Assembly: GCA_017997825.1 (NCBI GenBank)
Contig: JAGOEH010000087.1
Coordinates: 1-12,684, forward strand
Direction: 5' to 3'
DNA: 12,684 nucleotides
Source: Candidatus Delongbacteria bacterium
Lineage (GTDB): Bacteria; JAGOEH01
The notes beneath the pieces were generated by a model. The model saw only the letters and a program-made list of their open reading frames with translations, ran no database searches and was not told the DNA's origin. A program made the position numbers and the translations under genes. Below are positions 1-7,791 of the stretch, piece after piece (the first letter of the stretch is position 1; each line of letters opens with the position of its first letter).

Positions 1-254
1 CTACTAGTATTAAATAAAAAATACCGGTCAGCCTTTATGGATTGGGTGATACTAATTCATATTGTAACGTGGCCGATAGTGTTAGGAGTGCCGATCCGAG
101 TCGGTTTCAGGCTGAGGTTCGTTACCCGACCCTGGAATTCATGGTGAGCCGGGGTATTAAAGCCCAAATTGAATGAATTGTTGTCGATATCAGACGGTTT
201 TGTTTCGTTTGGTATTACAAGGATATGCCAAAATGATTATTAGGAGTGTGGCGC
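1..254. other. Left-edge region with no confident gene
   Basis: No convincing complete gene is visible here. Positions 18-176 on the + strand stay open in one frame and end in TGA at 174-176. The translated tail (…FQAEVRYPTLEFMVSRGIKA…) looks protein-like, but the frame has a stop at 15-17, no ATG until codon 42 (position 141) and no ribosome binding site. It could be a degraded 3' gene fragment or chance. The sequence just before position 255 holds the AGGAG (242-246) that serves the next gene. Confidence 0.4.
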
Positions 255-938
255 ATGCTTCCAAAAGTGATTATCCATCAGGCGTTGATTCTCAACGATT
301 GGGGTGATGAATCGAACTGGGACCGGAGATTTGAGTTCCGATTGAGGCAACTCTATCATCCGGATGCCTTGCTGATTAATCTTTCCGGTTGTGGAACCAC
401 ACCGGTTGACAGGCTCCGCCGGGATGGCGAGGATGGGGAGTTGATGTGGGATCCGCGGCCGTATCGGAATCAGCCGTTTCTGATTATTCCCGATCATCAG
501 GGCGTGCTGGAGCATCATCTGGATGATTTGTCAGAGATTCCCGTCCGCCAATCGATCGTGATTCTGGTATCGGCGGCGACCCGGTCAAGTTATCTAAAGG
601 AATTGAAGCATCGGAATATGAATTTTGTGATTACCGGTCTGGATCGGATCAATTTCCAGATGGCTTTTGAGGTATTGAATCATCGTTTTCAGATCACTTC
701 GATCCGTTCCGATGGGGGAACATGGCTGAATCAGGATTTACTGGATCAGGGGGTGGTGGATGAAATCAGTCTGGTGATCCGGTCAAGCCCGGATCAGCCC
801 CAATTATCAGCGTTGCTTCATCCCCTGAATGAATCTTTTACCTTGCAGTTGATTGATTCTGAACCGGTTCAGGATCAGGCACTTTGGGTTCGGTATCAGG
901 TGCTCAATCGCCGCTGCCGGGTGGTGGACGGGGTATGA
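255..938 (+). CDS. RibD C-terminal / DHFR-like reductase domain protein
   Basis: This is a 227-residue soluble protein resembling the dihydrofolate-reductase-like fold of the RibD C-terminal domain. Family members use NAD(P)H to reduce pteridine-like or ribosylaminopyrimidine substrates. The N-terminus (PKVIIHQALILND, residues 3-15) sits where the family has its first strand and the S-x-DG turn. Residues 36-45 match the DA-x-L-[VI] strand, 67-80 the R-x-P-x-[LV]-x-[VI]-D strand, and S152-DGG-T156 followed by LLDQGVVDEISLVI (162-175) matches the family signature EGGG…LL…gLVDE. The usual SLDG and EGGG are altered to ILND and SDGG, so the substrate is uncertain. No deaminase domain is attached and no other riboflavin gene is near. 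ATG 255 was preferred over an in-frame GTG at 246 because AGGAG at 242-246 lies 8 nt before it. The gene converges on the next one with a 33-nt gap. Confidence 0.75.
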   Translation: MLPKVIIHQALILNDWGDESNWDRRFEFRLRQLYHPDALLINLSGCGTTPVDRLRRDGEDGELMWDPRPYRNQPFLIIPDHQGVLEHHLDDLSEIPVRQSIVILVSAATRSSYLKELKHRNMNFVITGLDRINFQMAFEVLNHRFQITSIRSDGGTWLNQDLLDQGVVDEISLVIRSSPDQPQLSALLHPLNESFTLQLIDSEPVQDQALWVRYQVLNRRCRVVDGV

Positions 939-971
939 TGGCCGAATTCCCTTGCCGTGCTGAAGGGTGCT

Positions 972-2603
972 TTAAAGCCGGGTGATCCGGGCATGGAGTT
1001 CAGAAGGAGATGGCGGTGTCATGGAGCCGAAGTAGATATGATGCAGAGCCTGTTCCGGCTGGAGGTCCACGCTTTGTGTGGAGCTGATTTCGCAAAACAA
1101 GTCGTTCATGATCTGCTTCAATCGGGGATAATGGGTGAAGGTCCGCCTGGGATCCACCTTCCCGATCAGGGTTTCCTCCTCATCCAAAAATGAGCGGTAG
1201 ACCAGAACCGGCTTATGGTAATAGAGGGCTTCCACCAAAATAGTAGAATAGACGGTGACGATGATATCGGATTGAGCCATTTGGATTTCGGACTGATGCT
1301 GAAGAATTTGGATACTCGGAAACAGGGCCTGATACCGGCTGGACGACTCGGCCGGGTGAAGGTTGAGGGTAAAGCGGCACTGGGATTCAAATTCCTTAAT
1401 CAGTTGGATCAGGATTTGATCTAAGTGGTCACGGGCCGGTTTACCGAATACCTCATCGATCGGATTGGTAAAGATCCCGATTTTCAGGGGGAATGAGTGA
1501 ATGGGAGCGCGGCCGGTGCTGAATGCCCGGTATGGTTTGGGGTAGAATCCAGTCGTAAAACATCGGTCATAACTGTATCGTTCAATCATATCCCGTTCGA
1601 ATGGTGTCCAGGTCAGATATCCATGGCTGTATGAACGATAAAAGACAGGGGTTTGCATTTGGCCGTGCTGGTAGTGAAAAATCCGGAACGGGCGCTCCTG
1701 GAGTGAAGTCAGGGCTCCGGTAATTTCGTTGCTGCCGTTGGTAAACACCAACCGCTCCGGTAAATGATCCCGGTAAACGGTCTGAACCATCCGGATCCAG
1801 CTCAGAGCGATCGGAAACTGAAAATAGATATAAAAATCGATGGGCTGGAAATAGAGCCGGTAATCACGGGGGGTCAGCCTGGTCAGAGCCTTTTTTTCCA
1901 GGCGCAGGATCCCGGTCATTTCTCGGATTAGCCGGAGGAACTCGCTGCATCGATACCCATTCAGCGGATTGAGCTGATGGGATCCACGGTCCCGATTGAT
2001 TCTGATTCTTGAAAAAGGAAGAATCAGAATCGGCTGATCGGATAGTCCATTGAGAAGATAACTTCTCGAGTAGGAGCAATAGACCCAGGGGCGGTCGGAA
2101 AAATCGCGGGTGTTGGATCTCCGATGTAAGCCGTACCATAAAAAATAAAGCCCTTGATAGAGCATACCGGCTACAAATATACAATACAGGCGAGGGATCC
2201 GTAAGCCATACCCTATCCATTTCCGTCGGGGACAGGCTGGAAGGATGGGGCCCGACCATCGGCTTGCAATGAAGAATCGGATCAGTTCACTCAACGAATC
2301 GGGCATCCGGCTCAGATCAATCGAATCGACCGGATGGGCTTGCAGAATGCCTTCTAGATGCAATCCAAATCGGATCGGTTTTTCCAATACCCGTTTTGAC
2401 AGACGCAGGTGAACCATTTGGATAAAATCAAGTTTCAGACGGCGGCTGATTTCATTGACCGGGAATAATCGTTTCCAATTCGCCATCCATTCCGTTTCAC
2501 ACCGGATATAGCTCTGAGGATAGTCGGGAACCGGGTAATCCGATAGGGAGATGGGGTGTTGATCCATTAGGAGTTTGGGATATGTCAGCCATTTCAGATT
2601 CAT
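972..2603 (-). CDS. GT-B-type glycosyltransferase, capsule / polysialyl / TagF-like
   Basis: A 543-residue protein. Its C-terminal half (about 285-505) looks like the GT-B fold shared by capsular polysaccharide transferases, polysialyltransferases and CDP-glycerol glycerophosphotransferases. It contains an HG loop (YQHGQ, His313-Gly314), a LHPAE motif (415-419), and a nucleotide-binding tail with SDIIVTVYSTILVEAL (445-460), where S453-T454 and E458 resemble the phosphate/ribose contacts of the fold, then KPVLVY (464-469). The first 280 residues match no family I can name. They are rich in Arg/Tyr and hold one hydrophobic stretch (about 140-158), which suggests membrane association. The start at 2603 has GAAAGG about 9 nt upstream. 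A perfect 13-bp inverted repeat lies inside the gene at 1998-2031. The likely role is transfer of sugar or polyol phosphate to a surface glycan. The acceptor and donor cannot be read from sequence. Confidence 0.65.
   Translation of the reverse strand: MNLKWLTYPKLLMDQHPISLSDYPVPDYPQSYIRCETEWMANWKRLFPVNEISRRLKLDFIQMVHLRLSKRVLEKPIRFGLHLEGILQAHPVDSIDLSRMPDSLSELIRFFIASRWSGPILPACPRRKWIGYGLRIPRLYCIFVAGMLYQGLYFLWYGLHRRSNTRDFSDRPWVYCSYSRSYLLNGLSDQPILILPFSRIRINRDRGSHQLNPLNGYRCSEFLRLIREMTGILRLEKKALTRLTPRDYRLYFQPIDFYIYFQFPIALSWIRMVQTVYRDHLPERLVFTNGSNEITGALTSLQERPFRIFHYQHGQMQTPVFYRSYSHGYLTWTPFERDMIERYSYDRCFTTGFYPKPYRAFSTGRAPIHSFPLKIGIFTNPIDEVFGKPARDHLDQILIQLIKEFESQCRFTLNLHPAESSSRYQALFPSIQILQHQSEIQMAQSDIIVTVYSTILVEALYYHKPVLVYRSFLDEEETLIGKVDPRRTFTHYPRLKQIMNDLFCEISSTQSVDLQPEQALHHIYFGSMTPPSPSELHARITRL
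1998..2031. repeat. Perfect 13-bp inverted repeat inside the capsule-type glycosyltransferase
   Basis: GATTCTGATTCTT (1998-2010) and AAGAATCAGAATC (2019-2031) are exact reverse complements around the 8-nt loop GAAAAAGG. The repeat encodes residues 191-202 (PILILPFSRIRI) of the minus-strand protein, and no T-run follows on either strand. It would fold into a strong hairpin in the mRNA. Confidence 0.8.
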
Positions 2604-3048
2604 TCTACAAAACCTTTCACCAACCGGCAGGAATCGCTTATTCTTATGGATTAATGGGCATCATCCTGGTGTTCTAATCGTTCCATAGCTGATTATATAT
2701 TAATTCCAACCGAAAAGCAATCAGTTTTAGCTATTATTCCATCGTACCGATCCGATGGTGATCACTAGCGAGGAAGTGTTCAGGTTTTTACTGAATTTAG
2801 GATCCGGAAATCCGTCCGGGTGGGGAGGGGGCAGGTATAATTGATGGATGGGGTGCAAAACGGTTTATCCCGTTTATTGTTGTGGCGAATAGTAAGTCCG
2901 GGGCCGTTATCGATTATAATTTGTAATGAGTATAATTGAAATCATCATAAAAACATTAAAATGATTTAAAATAGCATCTAAAAATGGCATAAAATAATAA
3001 AATGAGCAGTTATTAAAACAAAATATCATTAAAATTAATAAAAATAGC
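2604..3048. other. AT-rich divergent intergenic region
   Basis: This region separates the minus-strand glycosyltransferase from glnN. I see no gene in it. The right part (about 2920-3048) is strongly A/T-rich with repeated A-tracts and could act as an UP element for the glnN promoter. I looked for a sigma-54 element (TGGCAC-N5-TTGC) and for TnrA- or NtcA-type palindromes and found none. Confidence 0.55.
2692..2720 (-). promoter_or_regulatory. Candidate promoter of the minus-strand glycosyltransferase
   Basis: Read on the minus strand, a perfect TATAAT lies at 2697-2692. A TTGCTT box (3 of 6 to consensus) lies 17 nt upstream at 2720-2715. This would give a leader of about 80 nt. The -10 is convincing and the -35 is weak. 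Confidence 0.35.
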
Positions 3049-3077
3049 TTGACAATGATACGAGAAATGATTATAGT
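3049..3077 (+). promoter_or_regulatory. Strong sigma-70-type promoter of glnN
   Basis: TTGACA (3049-3054) and TATAGT (3072-3077) are separated by exactly 17 nt and lie downstream of a long A/T-rich tract. This is close to the housekeeping consensus. Transcription should start near 3084, leaving a leader of about 24 nt, too short for a riboswitch. Confidence 0.8.
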
Positions 3078-3107
3078 AATTTTAGGCACTAAGCAAGGAG
3101 AATAATT

Positions 3108-5207
3108 ATGCCGAAGGCGAGTGAGATTTTTGGAGAATTGACCTTCAGTAAGAAGGTGATGAAGGACAAATTGGGAAAAGAGGTTTATCAGAAGCTGTTG
3201 GCGGCGATAGAGAGTGGTGAGCCGCTGGATCAGTCGATTGCGGGTGATGTGGCGCATGCCATGAAGGAGTGGGCGATCGAGCGGGGAGCGACCCATTTTA
3301 CTCATTGGTTTCAGCCGCATCGGGGAGGAACGGCTGAAAAGCATGATGCATTTATCACGTATGATGAGAACCATGATATCATCGATCGCTTTTCGGCTTC
3401 GCAGTTGATTCAGTCTGAGCCGGATGCCTCCTCGTTTCCGTCGGGAGGAATGCGTTCCACCTTTGAAGCCCGGGGGTACACGGCCTGGGATCCGACCTCA
3501 CCGGCATTTCTGATCGAGGCGGAGAACAGTTCGACCCTGGTGATTCCATCGGTATATCTTTCCTGGGACGGGAATGTTCTGGACATCAAAACGCCGATGC
3601 TGCGTTCCCAACGAGCTCTCAATCAGGCCGTGATGAAGGTTCAGCGTTTGCTGGGCAATCGGTTGGCCCGCCGGATCAAGGTGTATCTTGGGCCGGAACA
3701 GGAGTATTTCCTGGTTTCCAAATCATTCTATAAAACCCGGCCTGATCTGGAGATTCTGGGGCGAACGATTTTCGGAGCTCCACCGGTCAAGGGGCAGCAG
3801 ATGGAAGATCACTACTTCGGAGCCATCAAAGGGCGGGTTCTGCGGTTTATGGAGGATCTGGATCATGAGCTTTATCGCTCGGGAATCCCGACCAAGACCC
3901 GTCATAACGAAGTGGCTCCCAATCAGTTCGAGGTGGCTCCGCTGTATGAGGAAGCCAATCTGGCGGTCGATCATAATTTGCAATTGATGGAAACCATCCG
4001 CCGGGTGGCCGACAAACATGATCTGGTGGCGTTATTACTGGAGAAGCCTTTTGCCGGTGTCAACGGTTCCGGTAAGCATCTCAATTGGTCATTATGGGAT
4101 AATACGGGTACTAATTATCTGGAGCCCTCCAAGTCTCCGCTTAAAAATATAAACTTTCTGGTTACCATTGGGGCTTTGCTGCTGGGTGTCGATCGATTCG
4201 GCGGATTGCTTCGGGCTTCAATTGCCGACGCCGAAAATGATTTCCGCCTGGGTGCCAATGAAGCTCCTCCGGCCATCATGTCGGTCTATCTGGGGAGCTA
4301 TCTATCGGGATTGTTGGATGAGATTGAAGGGATCGGCAAGCTGACCGAAAAGAAGCTCCAGGAGATCAATCTGGGAGTTCAAAATCTGCCCAAGATCGCC
4401 AAGGATATATCCGATCGCAACCGGACATCGCCCCTGGCTTTTACCGGGAATAAATTTGAGTTCCGGGCCGTCGGATCATCCCAGAATTGTTCACTGGGGT
4501 TGACGATTATTAATCTGATTGTAGCTTATGGATTTGATCAGATTTATGAGCGGCTCAGTACCATGAAAGGGGATCCCAAGAACAATGCCATTTTGGTTCT
4601 GAAGGATGTATTCAAGCAGACTCGGCGAATCCGGTTTGAGGGCAATAATTATTCGGAGGAATGGAAACAGGAAGCGGCCAAACGCGGATTGCCCGATGCC
4701 CATAATACACCGAAGGCCTTGGAAATGTATCTGAAAAAGGAGACCAGTCAGTTATTCGAAACGTATGAGATCTTATCGGAGAAAGAGCTGCATTCCAAGA
4801 TCGATATCCGATTGGAGACCTATAATAAGATCAAGGAGATGGAATTCAAAACGGCGGTCATGATGTCCAGGACGATGGTATTGCCGGCGCTGGCCAAGCA
4901 TATTTCCAGCATTGCCTCGGCGGCTTATGGTGTCCAGTCGGTCGGAATCCGTTCCGAGTCGTTGTTGACTGACGTCAAACTGGCGGAAGATCTTTATCGC
5001 CGGATCAAAGATGCCTCTAATGCCCTTGAAAAGAGCCTGACTGATGTGCAATCGCTTGATGATATTCATACTCAGGCCTATCGGCTGGCCGAGGATGGGA
5101 TTCCCAAAATGGATGGATTGAGGCAGGCTGTAGACCACGCTGAACTGATTGTAGCGGATGAATTGTGGCCGATGGCCAAATATAAAGATTTGCTGAATCT
5201 TCTGTGA
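3108..5207 (+). CDS. glnN: Glutamine synthetase type III
   Basis: Makes glutamine from glutamate, ammonia and ATP in the cytoplasm. The 699-residue length fits class III enzymes (about 700 residues, against about 450 for classes I and II), which typically form double-ring dodecamers. Visible signatures: HFTHWFQP (63-70); EPDASSFPSGG (104-114) followed by FEARGYTAWD (119-128); GPEQEYFL (195-202) with metal-binding Glu residues; RHNEVAPNQFE (265-275); NGSGKHLNWS (319-328), the glutamate/ATP site; and NRTSPLAF…NKFEFR (438-453). The C-terminal helical region typical of class III follows residue 550. ATG 3108 has AAGGAG 7 nt upstream (3095-3100). The gene is monocistronic: it has its own promoter and its own terminator. 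I see no P-II gene or sigma-54 control nearby. The family assignment is secure. Confidence 0.97.
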   Translation: MPKASEIFGELTFSKKVMKDKLGKEVYQKLLAAIESGEPLDQSIAGDVAHAMKEWAIERGATHFTHWFQPHRGGTAEKHDAFITYDENHDIIDRFSASQLIQSEPDASSFPSGGMRSTFEARGYTAWDPTSPAFLIEAENSSTLVIPSVYLSWDGNVLDIKTPMLRSQRALNQAVMKVQRLLGNRLARRIKVYLGPEQEYFLVSKSFYKTRPDLEILGRTIFGAPPVKGQQMEDHYFGAIKGRVLRFMEDLDHELYRSGIPTKTRHNEVAPNQFEVAPLYEEANLAVDHNLQLMETIRRVADKHDLVALLLEKPFAGVNGSGKHLNWSLWDNTGTNYLEPSKSPLKNINFLVTIGALLLGVDRFGGLLRASIADAENDFRLGANEAPPAIMSVYLGSYLSGLLDEIEGIGKLTEKKLQEINLGVQNLPKIAKDISDRNRTSPLAFTGNKFEFRAVGSSQNCSLGLTIINLIVAYGFDQIYERLSTMKGDPKNNAILVLKDVFKQTRRIRFEGNNYSEEWKQEAAKRGLPDAHNTPKALEMYLKKETSQLFETYEILSEKELHSKIDIRLETYNKIKEMEFKTAVMMSRTMVLPALAKHISSIASAAYGVQSVGIRSESLLTDVKLAEDLYRRIKDASNALEKSLTDVQSLDDIHTQAYRLAEDGIPKMDGLRQAVDHAELIVADELWPMAKYKDLLNLL

Positions 5208-5235
5208 TGAGCGGTTGTGGCTCCAACACGGTTGA

Positions 5236-5267
5236 GCAGGTCCCTTCGGGGGCCTGCTTTTTTTTTT
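5236..5267 (+). terminator. Rho-independent terminator of glnN
   Basis: A 9-bp stem pairs 5236-5244 with 5249-5257 (one G-U pair). It is closed by a UUCG tetraloop (5245-5248) on a C-G pair and followed by ten T residues (5258-5267). It lies 28 nt after the glnN stop codon. Confidence 0.95.
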
Positions 5268-5293
5268 GAAATTTTTCTTTCCTGGATTTTAGC

Positions 5294-5327
5294 TTGATTT
5301 TCAAGCCAAAGGATTATATTATCCTTT
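5294..5327 (+). promoter_or_regulatory. Candidate promoter and overlapping palindrome before the C69 dipeptidase
   Basis: TTGATT (5294-5299), a 17-nt spacer and TATTAT (5317-5322) form a plausible sigma-70 promoter, with a start near 5329 and a leader of about 67 nt. A perfect inverted repeat, AAAGGAT (5308-5314) and ATCCTTT (5321-5327) with a 6-nt A/T spacer, covers the -10 box. That is where a repressor operator would sit. The regulator is unknown. Confidence 0.5.
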
Positions 5328-5395
5328 TATTGATTCTGTCATTGACGGCACTATCAATACGGTAGTTCCTAATCCGATTCTAACAAGGAGTGACT

Positions 5396-7027
5396 ATGAT
5401 TCTTTCGAACAGGATGTCCGGGTGGATAGGGCTGGTGGTGGCGGTGGTGATGATACGGTATCAAATTGGGTCGGCGTGTACCAATTTCCTGATCACCCGT
5501 GGGGCTTCGGCTGACGGATCAACCATGATTACCTATGCCGCCGATTCCCATGAATTGTATGGAGAGCTGTATTATACTCCAGCCGGCCGGCACCTGCCGA
5601 ATACCTGGATGGATATTTACGAATGGGATACCGGGAAATACCTGGGAAAGATAAGGCAGGTGGAGGAGACCTATTCGGTGATCGGGAACATGAATGAGCA
5701 TCAGGTGGCCATTGGAGAGACGACCTGGGGTGGTCGTCATGAGCTGAAGGATACGACGGCGGTATTGGATTATGGAAGTCTGATGTATATCGCTCTCCAG
5801 CGATCCAAAAGCGCCCGGGAAGCCATCGATTGTATGATCCGGCTGGTGGCGGATTACGGTTATGCCAGTGAGGGTGAATCGTTTTCCATCAGTGATCCCC
5901 AGGAGGTCTGGATCATGGAAATGATCTCCAAGGGGCCGGATCGGAAAGGGGCGGTATGGGTGGCCCGCCGGATACCGGAAGGATATATTTGCGGTCATGC
6001 CAACCAGGCCCGGATTCACCGTTTTCCCCTGAATGATCACGAGAATTGCCGTTATGCTCCGGATGTCATCCAATTGGCCCGCGATAAGGGTTATTTTAAG
6101 GGAAATGATGAAGAGTTCAGTTTTTCAGAAGCCTATGCCCCGGCGGATTTTTCGGCTCTGCGAGCCTGTGAGGCTCGTGTCTGGCAAATGTTCAACCGGT
6201 CAGCTCCCTCACTGAAACTTCCGACCGAATATATCATGGGAAATCCCAAGGGGGAACCGCTGCCGCTGTGGATCAAATCCGATCGCAAGCTGAGCCTGCG
6301 GGATGTAATGGAATTGATGCGGGATCATTTTGAGGACAGTCCAATGGATATGAGTCTGGATGCCGGGGGAGGACCTTTTGGCCTGCCCTATCGCTATCGT
6401 CCGCTGACCTGGAAGGTGGATAGTGTCGAGTACTTTAATGAACGGGCGACCTCTACCCAACAGACCGGATTTTCGTTCGTTGCCCAGTCCCGCTCCTGGC
6501 TGCCCAATCCGATCGGCGGTGTATTCTGGTTCGGGGTCGACGATACGTACAGTACGGTTTATGTTCCAATCTATTGCGGGAACCGCTCCGTTCCCAAACC
6601 CTTTGCCGTCGGAACCGGTTCCTTCCACCGCTTCAGCTGGGAATCCGCCTTCTGGGTTTTTAATGTGGTTGCCAACTATCTGTATGGGGGACGTTACTGG
6701 GATATGATGAAGGATGTGCAGATTGTCCAGCGCCGCCTGGAGGACGGTTTTATTGCCGAGCAGGCTGAGGTCGACCAGGCCGCCCTTTACTGGTATAAGC
6801 AATCGCCGCGTCTGGCCCGGGAGTATCTGGAGGATTATAGTGCACAACAGGCCGAGCTGACCCTTCAATGCTGGAAAAAGCTGGGAGAATCATTGATCGT
6901 CAAGTATCTGGATGGAAATGTAAAGAATGAAAAGGGAGAGGTTACTCATCCGCCTTACCCGGAAACCTGGTATCGTCAGATTATTCAGCAGACCGGGGAT
7001 AAACTCAGGGTCAAACCGATCGAATAA
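5396..7027 (+). CDS. Secreted C69-family dipeptidase (Ntn hydrolase)
   Basis: A 543-residue protein of peptidase family C69, cysteine dipeptidases of the N-terminal-nucleophile fold. Residues 1-27 form a signal peptide (hydrophobic core about 10-20, then YQIGSA). The catalytic nucleophile should be Cys28, exposed as the new N-terminus when the signal is removed. The following CTNFLITRGASADGSTMI (28-45) is the family's opening motif. EWDTGKYLGKI (76-86) and SVIGNMNEHQVAIGETTWGG (94-113) also match members of the family. Because Cys28 follows GSA rather than a good lipobox, I read it as the nucleophile and not a lipid-modified Cys. ATG 5396 is preferred over GTG 5390, since AAGGAG (5385-5390) would overlap that GTG. 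The product should hydrolyse dipeptides in the periplasm or outside the cell. The gene is a single transcription unit converging on the barrel gene. Confidence 0.9.
   Translation: MILSNRMSGWIGLVVAVVMIRYQIGSACTNFLITRGASADGSTMITYAADSHELYGELYYTPAGRHLPNTWMDIYEWDTGKYLGKIRQVEETYSVIGNMNEHQVAIGETTWGGRHELKDTTAVLDYGSLMYIALQRSKSAREAIDCMIRLVADYGYASEGESFSISDPQEVWIMEMISKGPDRKGAVWVARRIPEGYICGHANQARIHRFPLNDHENCRYAPDVIQLARDKGYFKGNDEEFSFSEAYAPADFSALRACEARVWQMFNRSAPSLKLPTEYIMGNPKGEPLPLWIKSDRKLSLRDVMELMRDHFEDSPMDMSLDAGGGPFGLPYRYRPLTWKVDSVEYFNERATSTQQTGFSFVAQSRSWLPNPIGGVFWFGVDDTYSTVYVPIYCGNRSVPKPFAVGTGSFHRFSWESAFWVFNVVANYLYGGRYWDMMKDVQIVQRRLEDGFIAEQAEVDQAALYWYKQSPRLAREYLEDYSAQQAELTLQCWKKLGESLIVKYLDGNVKNEKGEVTHPPYPETWYRQIIQQTGDKLRVKPIE
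6161..6177. repeat. Short hairpin inside the C69 dipeptidase gene
   Basis: CGAGCCT (6161-6167) and AGGCTCG (6171-6177) form perfect 7-bp arms around a 3-nt loop. No T-run follows. It may be incidental to codon choice (ALRACEARVW, residues 254-263). Confidence 0.4.
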
Positions 7028-7031
7028 GAGT

Positions 7032-7069
7032 AAAAAAAATCCCGTCACCGGGGGAATCAGTGACGGGAT
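7032..7069 (-). terminator. Rho-independent terminator between convergent genes
   Basis: A perfect 10-bp stem pairs 7039-7048 with 7060-7069 around an 11-nt loop. The A-run at 7032-7039 becomes the U-tract when read on the minus strand, so it ends the barrel-protein transcript 33 nt past its stop. On the + strand the stem has no T-run after it, so it may help end the dipeptidase transcript only weakly. Confidence 0.85.
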
Positions 7070-7101
7070 AGGTATTGAGGTAGGAACACCTCAGAGGGGA
7101 T

Positions 7102-7758
7102 TTAAAAGGAGCCGAACTTGAAGGTCAGGTTTCCGGATAACCCACTCAGATCCTCGTTCTCGGTGTTGGGCAGGGATAATCCGGAGACCATGCGGTAACT
7201 GACACCCAGATTCAGGCGCATGAATTTAAAGATATTGGCTTCGATGGAGGCGCCGGGTTCGAATACGAAAAAAGCGTCCTCTTCGTACATCCAATCCTTA
7301 TCATCGTCGTCATCGTTATGGTGATGGTAAAGAGAACCGGAGTATCCGGCGGCTCCGCCGCCGACCAGACTGCTGAGGGTGAAATGGACAACCTGATTGG
7401 ATGAATGGATATATTCGATCATTAGTCCGCCCCATCCGCCGCGCAGGTAGACTTTCGAGGAATCTGCCGGAACATAGTCCCGGATCCGGTGATCGGTAAC
7501 CAGGCCGTAACCGGCGATCCCGATCACCAGGGATTTATTCATAATCAATCCCCCCCGGCCGCCGACCAGTAGACCGGTTTCTCCGTTGATGTTGGTTATC
7601 CGGCATTCCGGTCCGCCATATCCCCCCCAGTTAATTTTCTGACTGTCAAATAGAGTTCGGATGGTGTCCGTTTTCTGGTACCAATCATCCTGAGCCGTCA
7701 TCGATCCCCATGATGCCAGCACTACCAACGCCATCATCAGTAAGCATTTCACTCTCAT
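7102..7758 (-). CDS. Outer-membrane beta-barrel-like protein with His/Asp tract
   Basis: A 218-residue exported protein of no family I can name. Residues 1-22 form a signal peptide (basic RVK, hydrophobic LLMMALVVLA, cleavage near TAQ). The rest has alternating hydrophobic/glycine strands typical of small outer-membrane barrels: LLVGGRGGLIM (63-73), SLVIGIAGYGLV (76-87), VYLRGGWGGLMIEYI (103-117), FTLSSLVGGGAAGYSGS (126-142), SIEANIFKFMRLNLGVSYR (171-189), and a final strand ending in aromatic Phe. A striking acidic/His run, HHHNDDDDDKD (145-155), sits between two predicted strands, probably in an external loop. The start at 7758 has AAGGAG upstream. The gene is divergent from the Bor-like operon with a 194-nt shared intergenic region. 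Barrel topology and surface location are inferred. Confidence 0.7.
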   Translation of the reverse strand: MRVKCLLMMALVVLASWGSMTAQDDWYQKTDTIRTLFDSQKINWGGYGGPECRITNINGETGLLVGGRGGLIMNKSLVIGIAGYGLVTDHRIRDYVPADSSKVYLRGGWGGLMIEYIHSSNQVVHFTLSSLVGGGAAGYSGSLYHHHNDDDDDKDWMYEEDAFFVFEPGASIEANIFKFMRLNLGVSYRMVSGLSLPNTENEDLSGLSGNLTFKFGSF

Positions 7759-7791
7759 TTTATCTCCTTGTTTTTATAAAAATACGGCAGG

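Noticed and set aside
18-176. Open frame of about 53 codons ending at 176 with a protein-like tail
   Set aside because: No start codon with a ribosome binding site, a stop just upstream, and a length that chance alone can give. Kept only as a note in the left-edge entry.
949-967. CCCTT…AAGGG hairpin between the first two convergent genes
   Set aside because: Only 5 bp of stem with a 9-nt loop and no T-run on either side, so too weak to call a terminator.
2907-3374. Minus-strand 155-codon frame overlapping the glnN start
   Set aside because: It overlaps the secure glnN start and promoter, and its C-terminal half translates A/T-rich intergenic DNA.
5396-5482. Reading the dipeptidase Cys28 as a lipoprotein acylation site
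   Set aside because: The preceding GSA is a poor lipobox, and in C69 enzymes this Cys in the CTNFL-type motif is the catalytic nucleophile.
6209-6868. Long minus-strand frame (219 codons) inside the dipeptidase gene
   Set aside because: It is an antisense shadow of a well-supported family member, with no own start signals or recognisable motifs.
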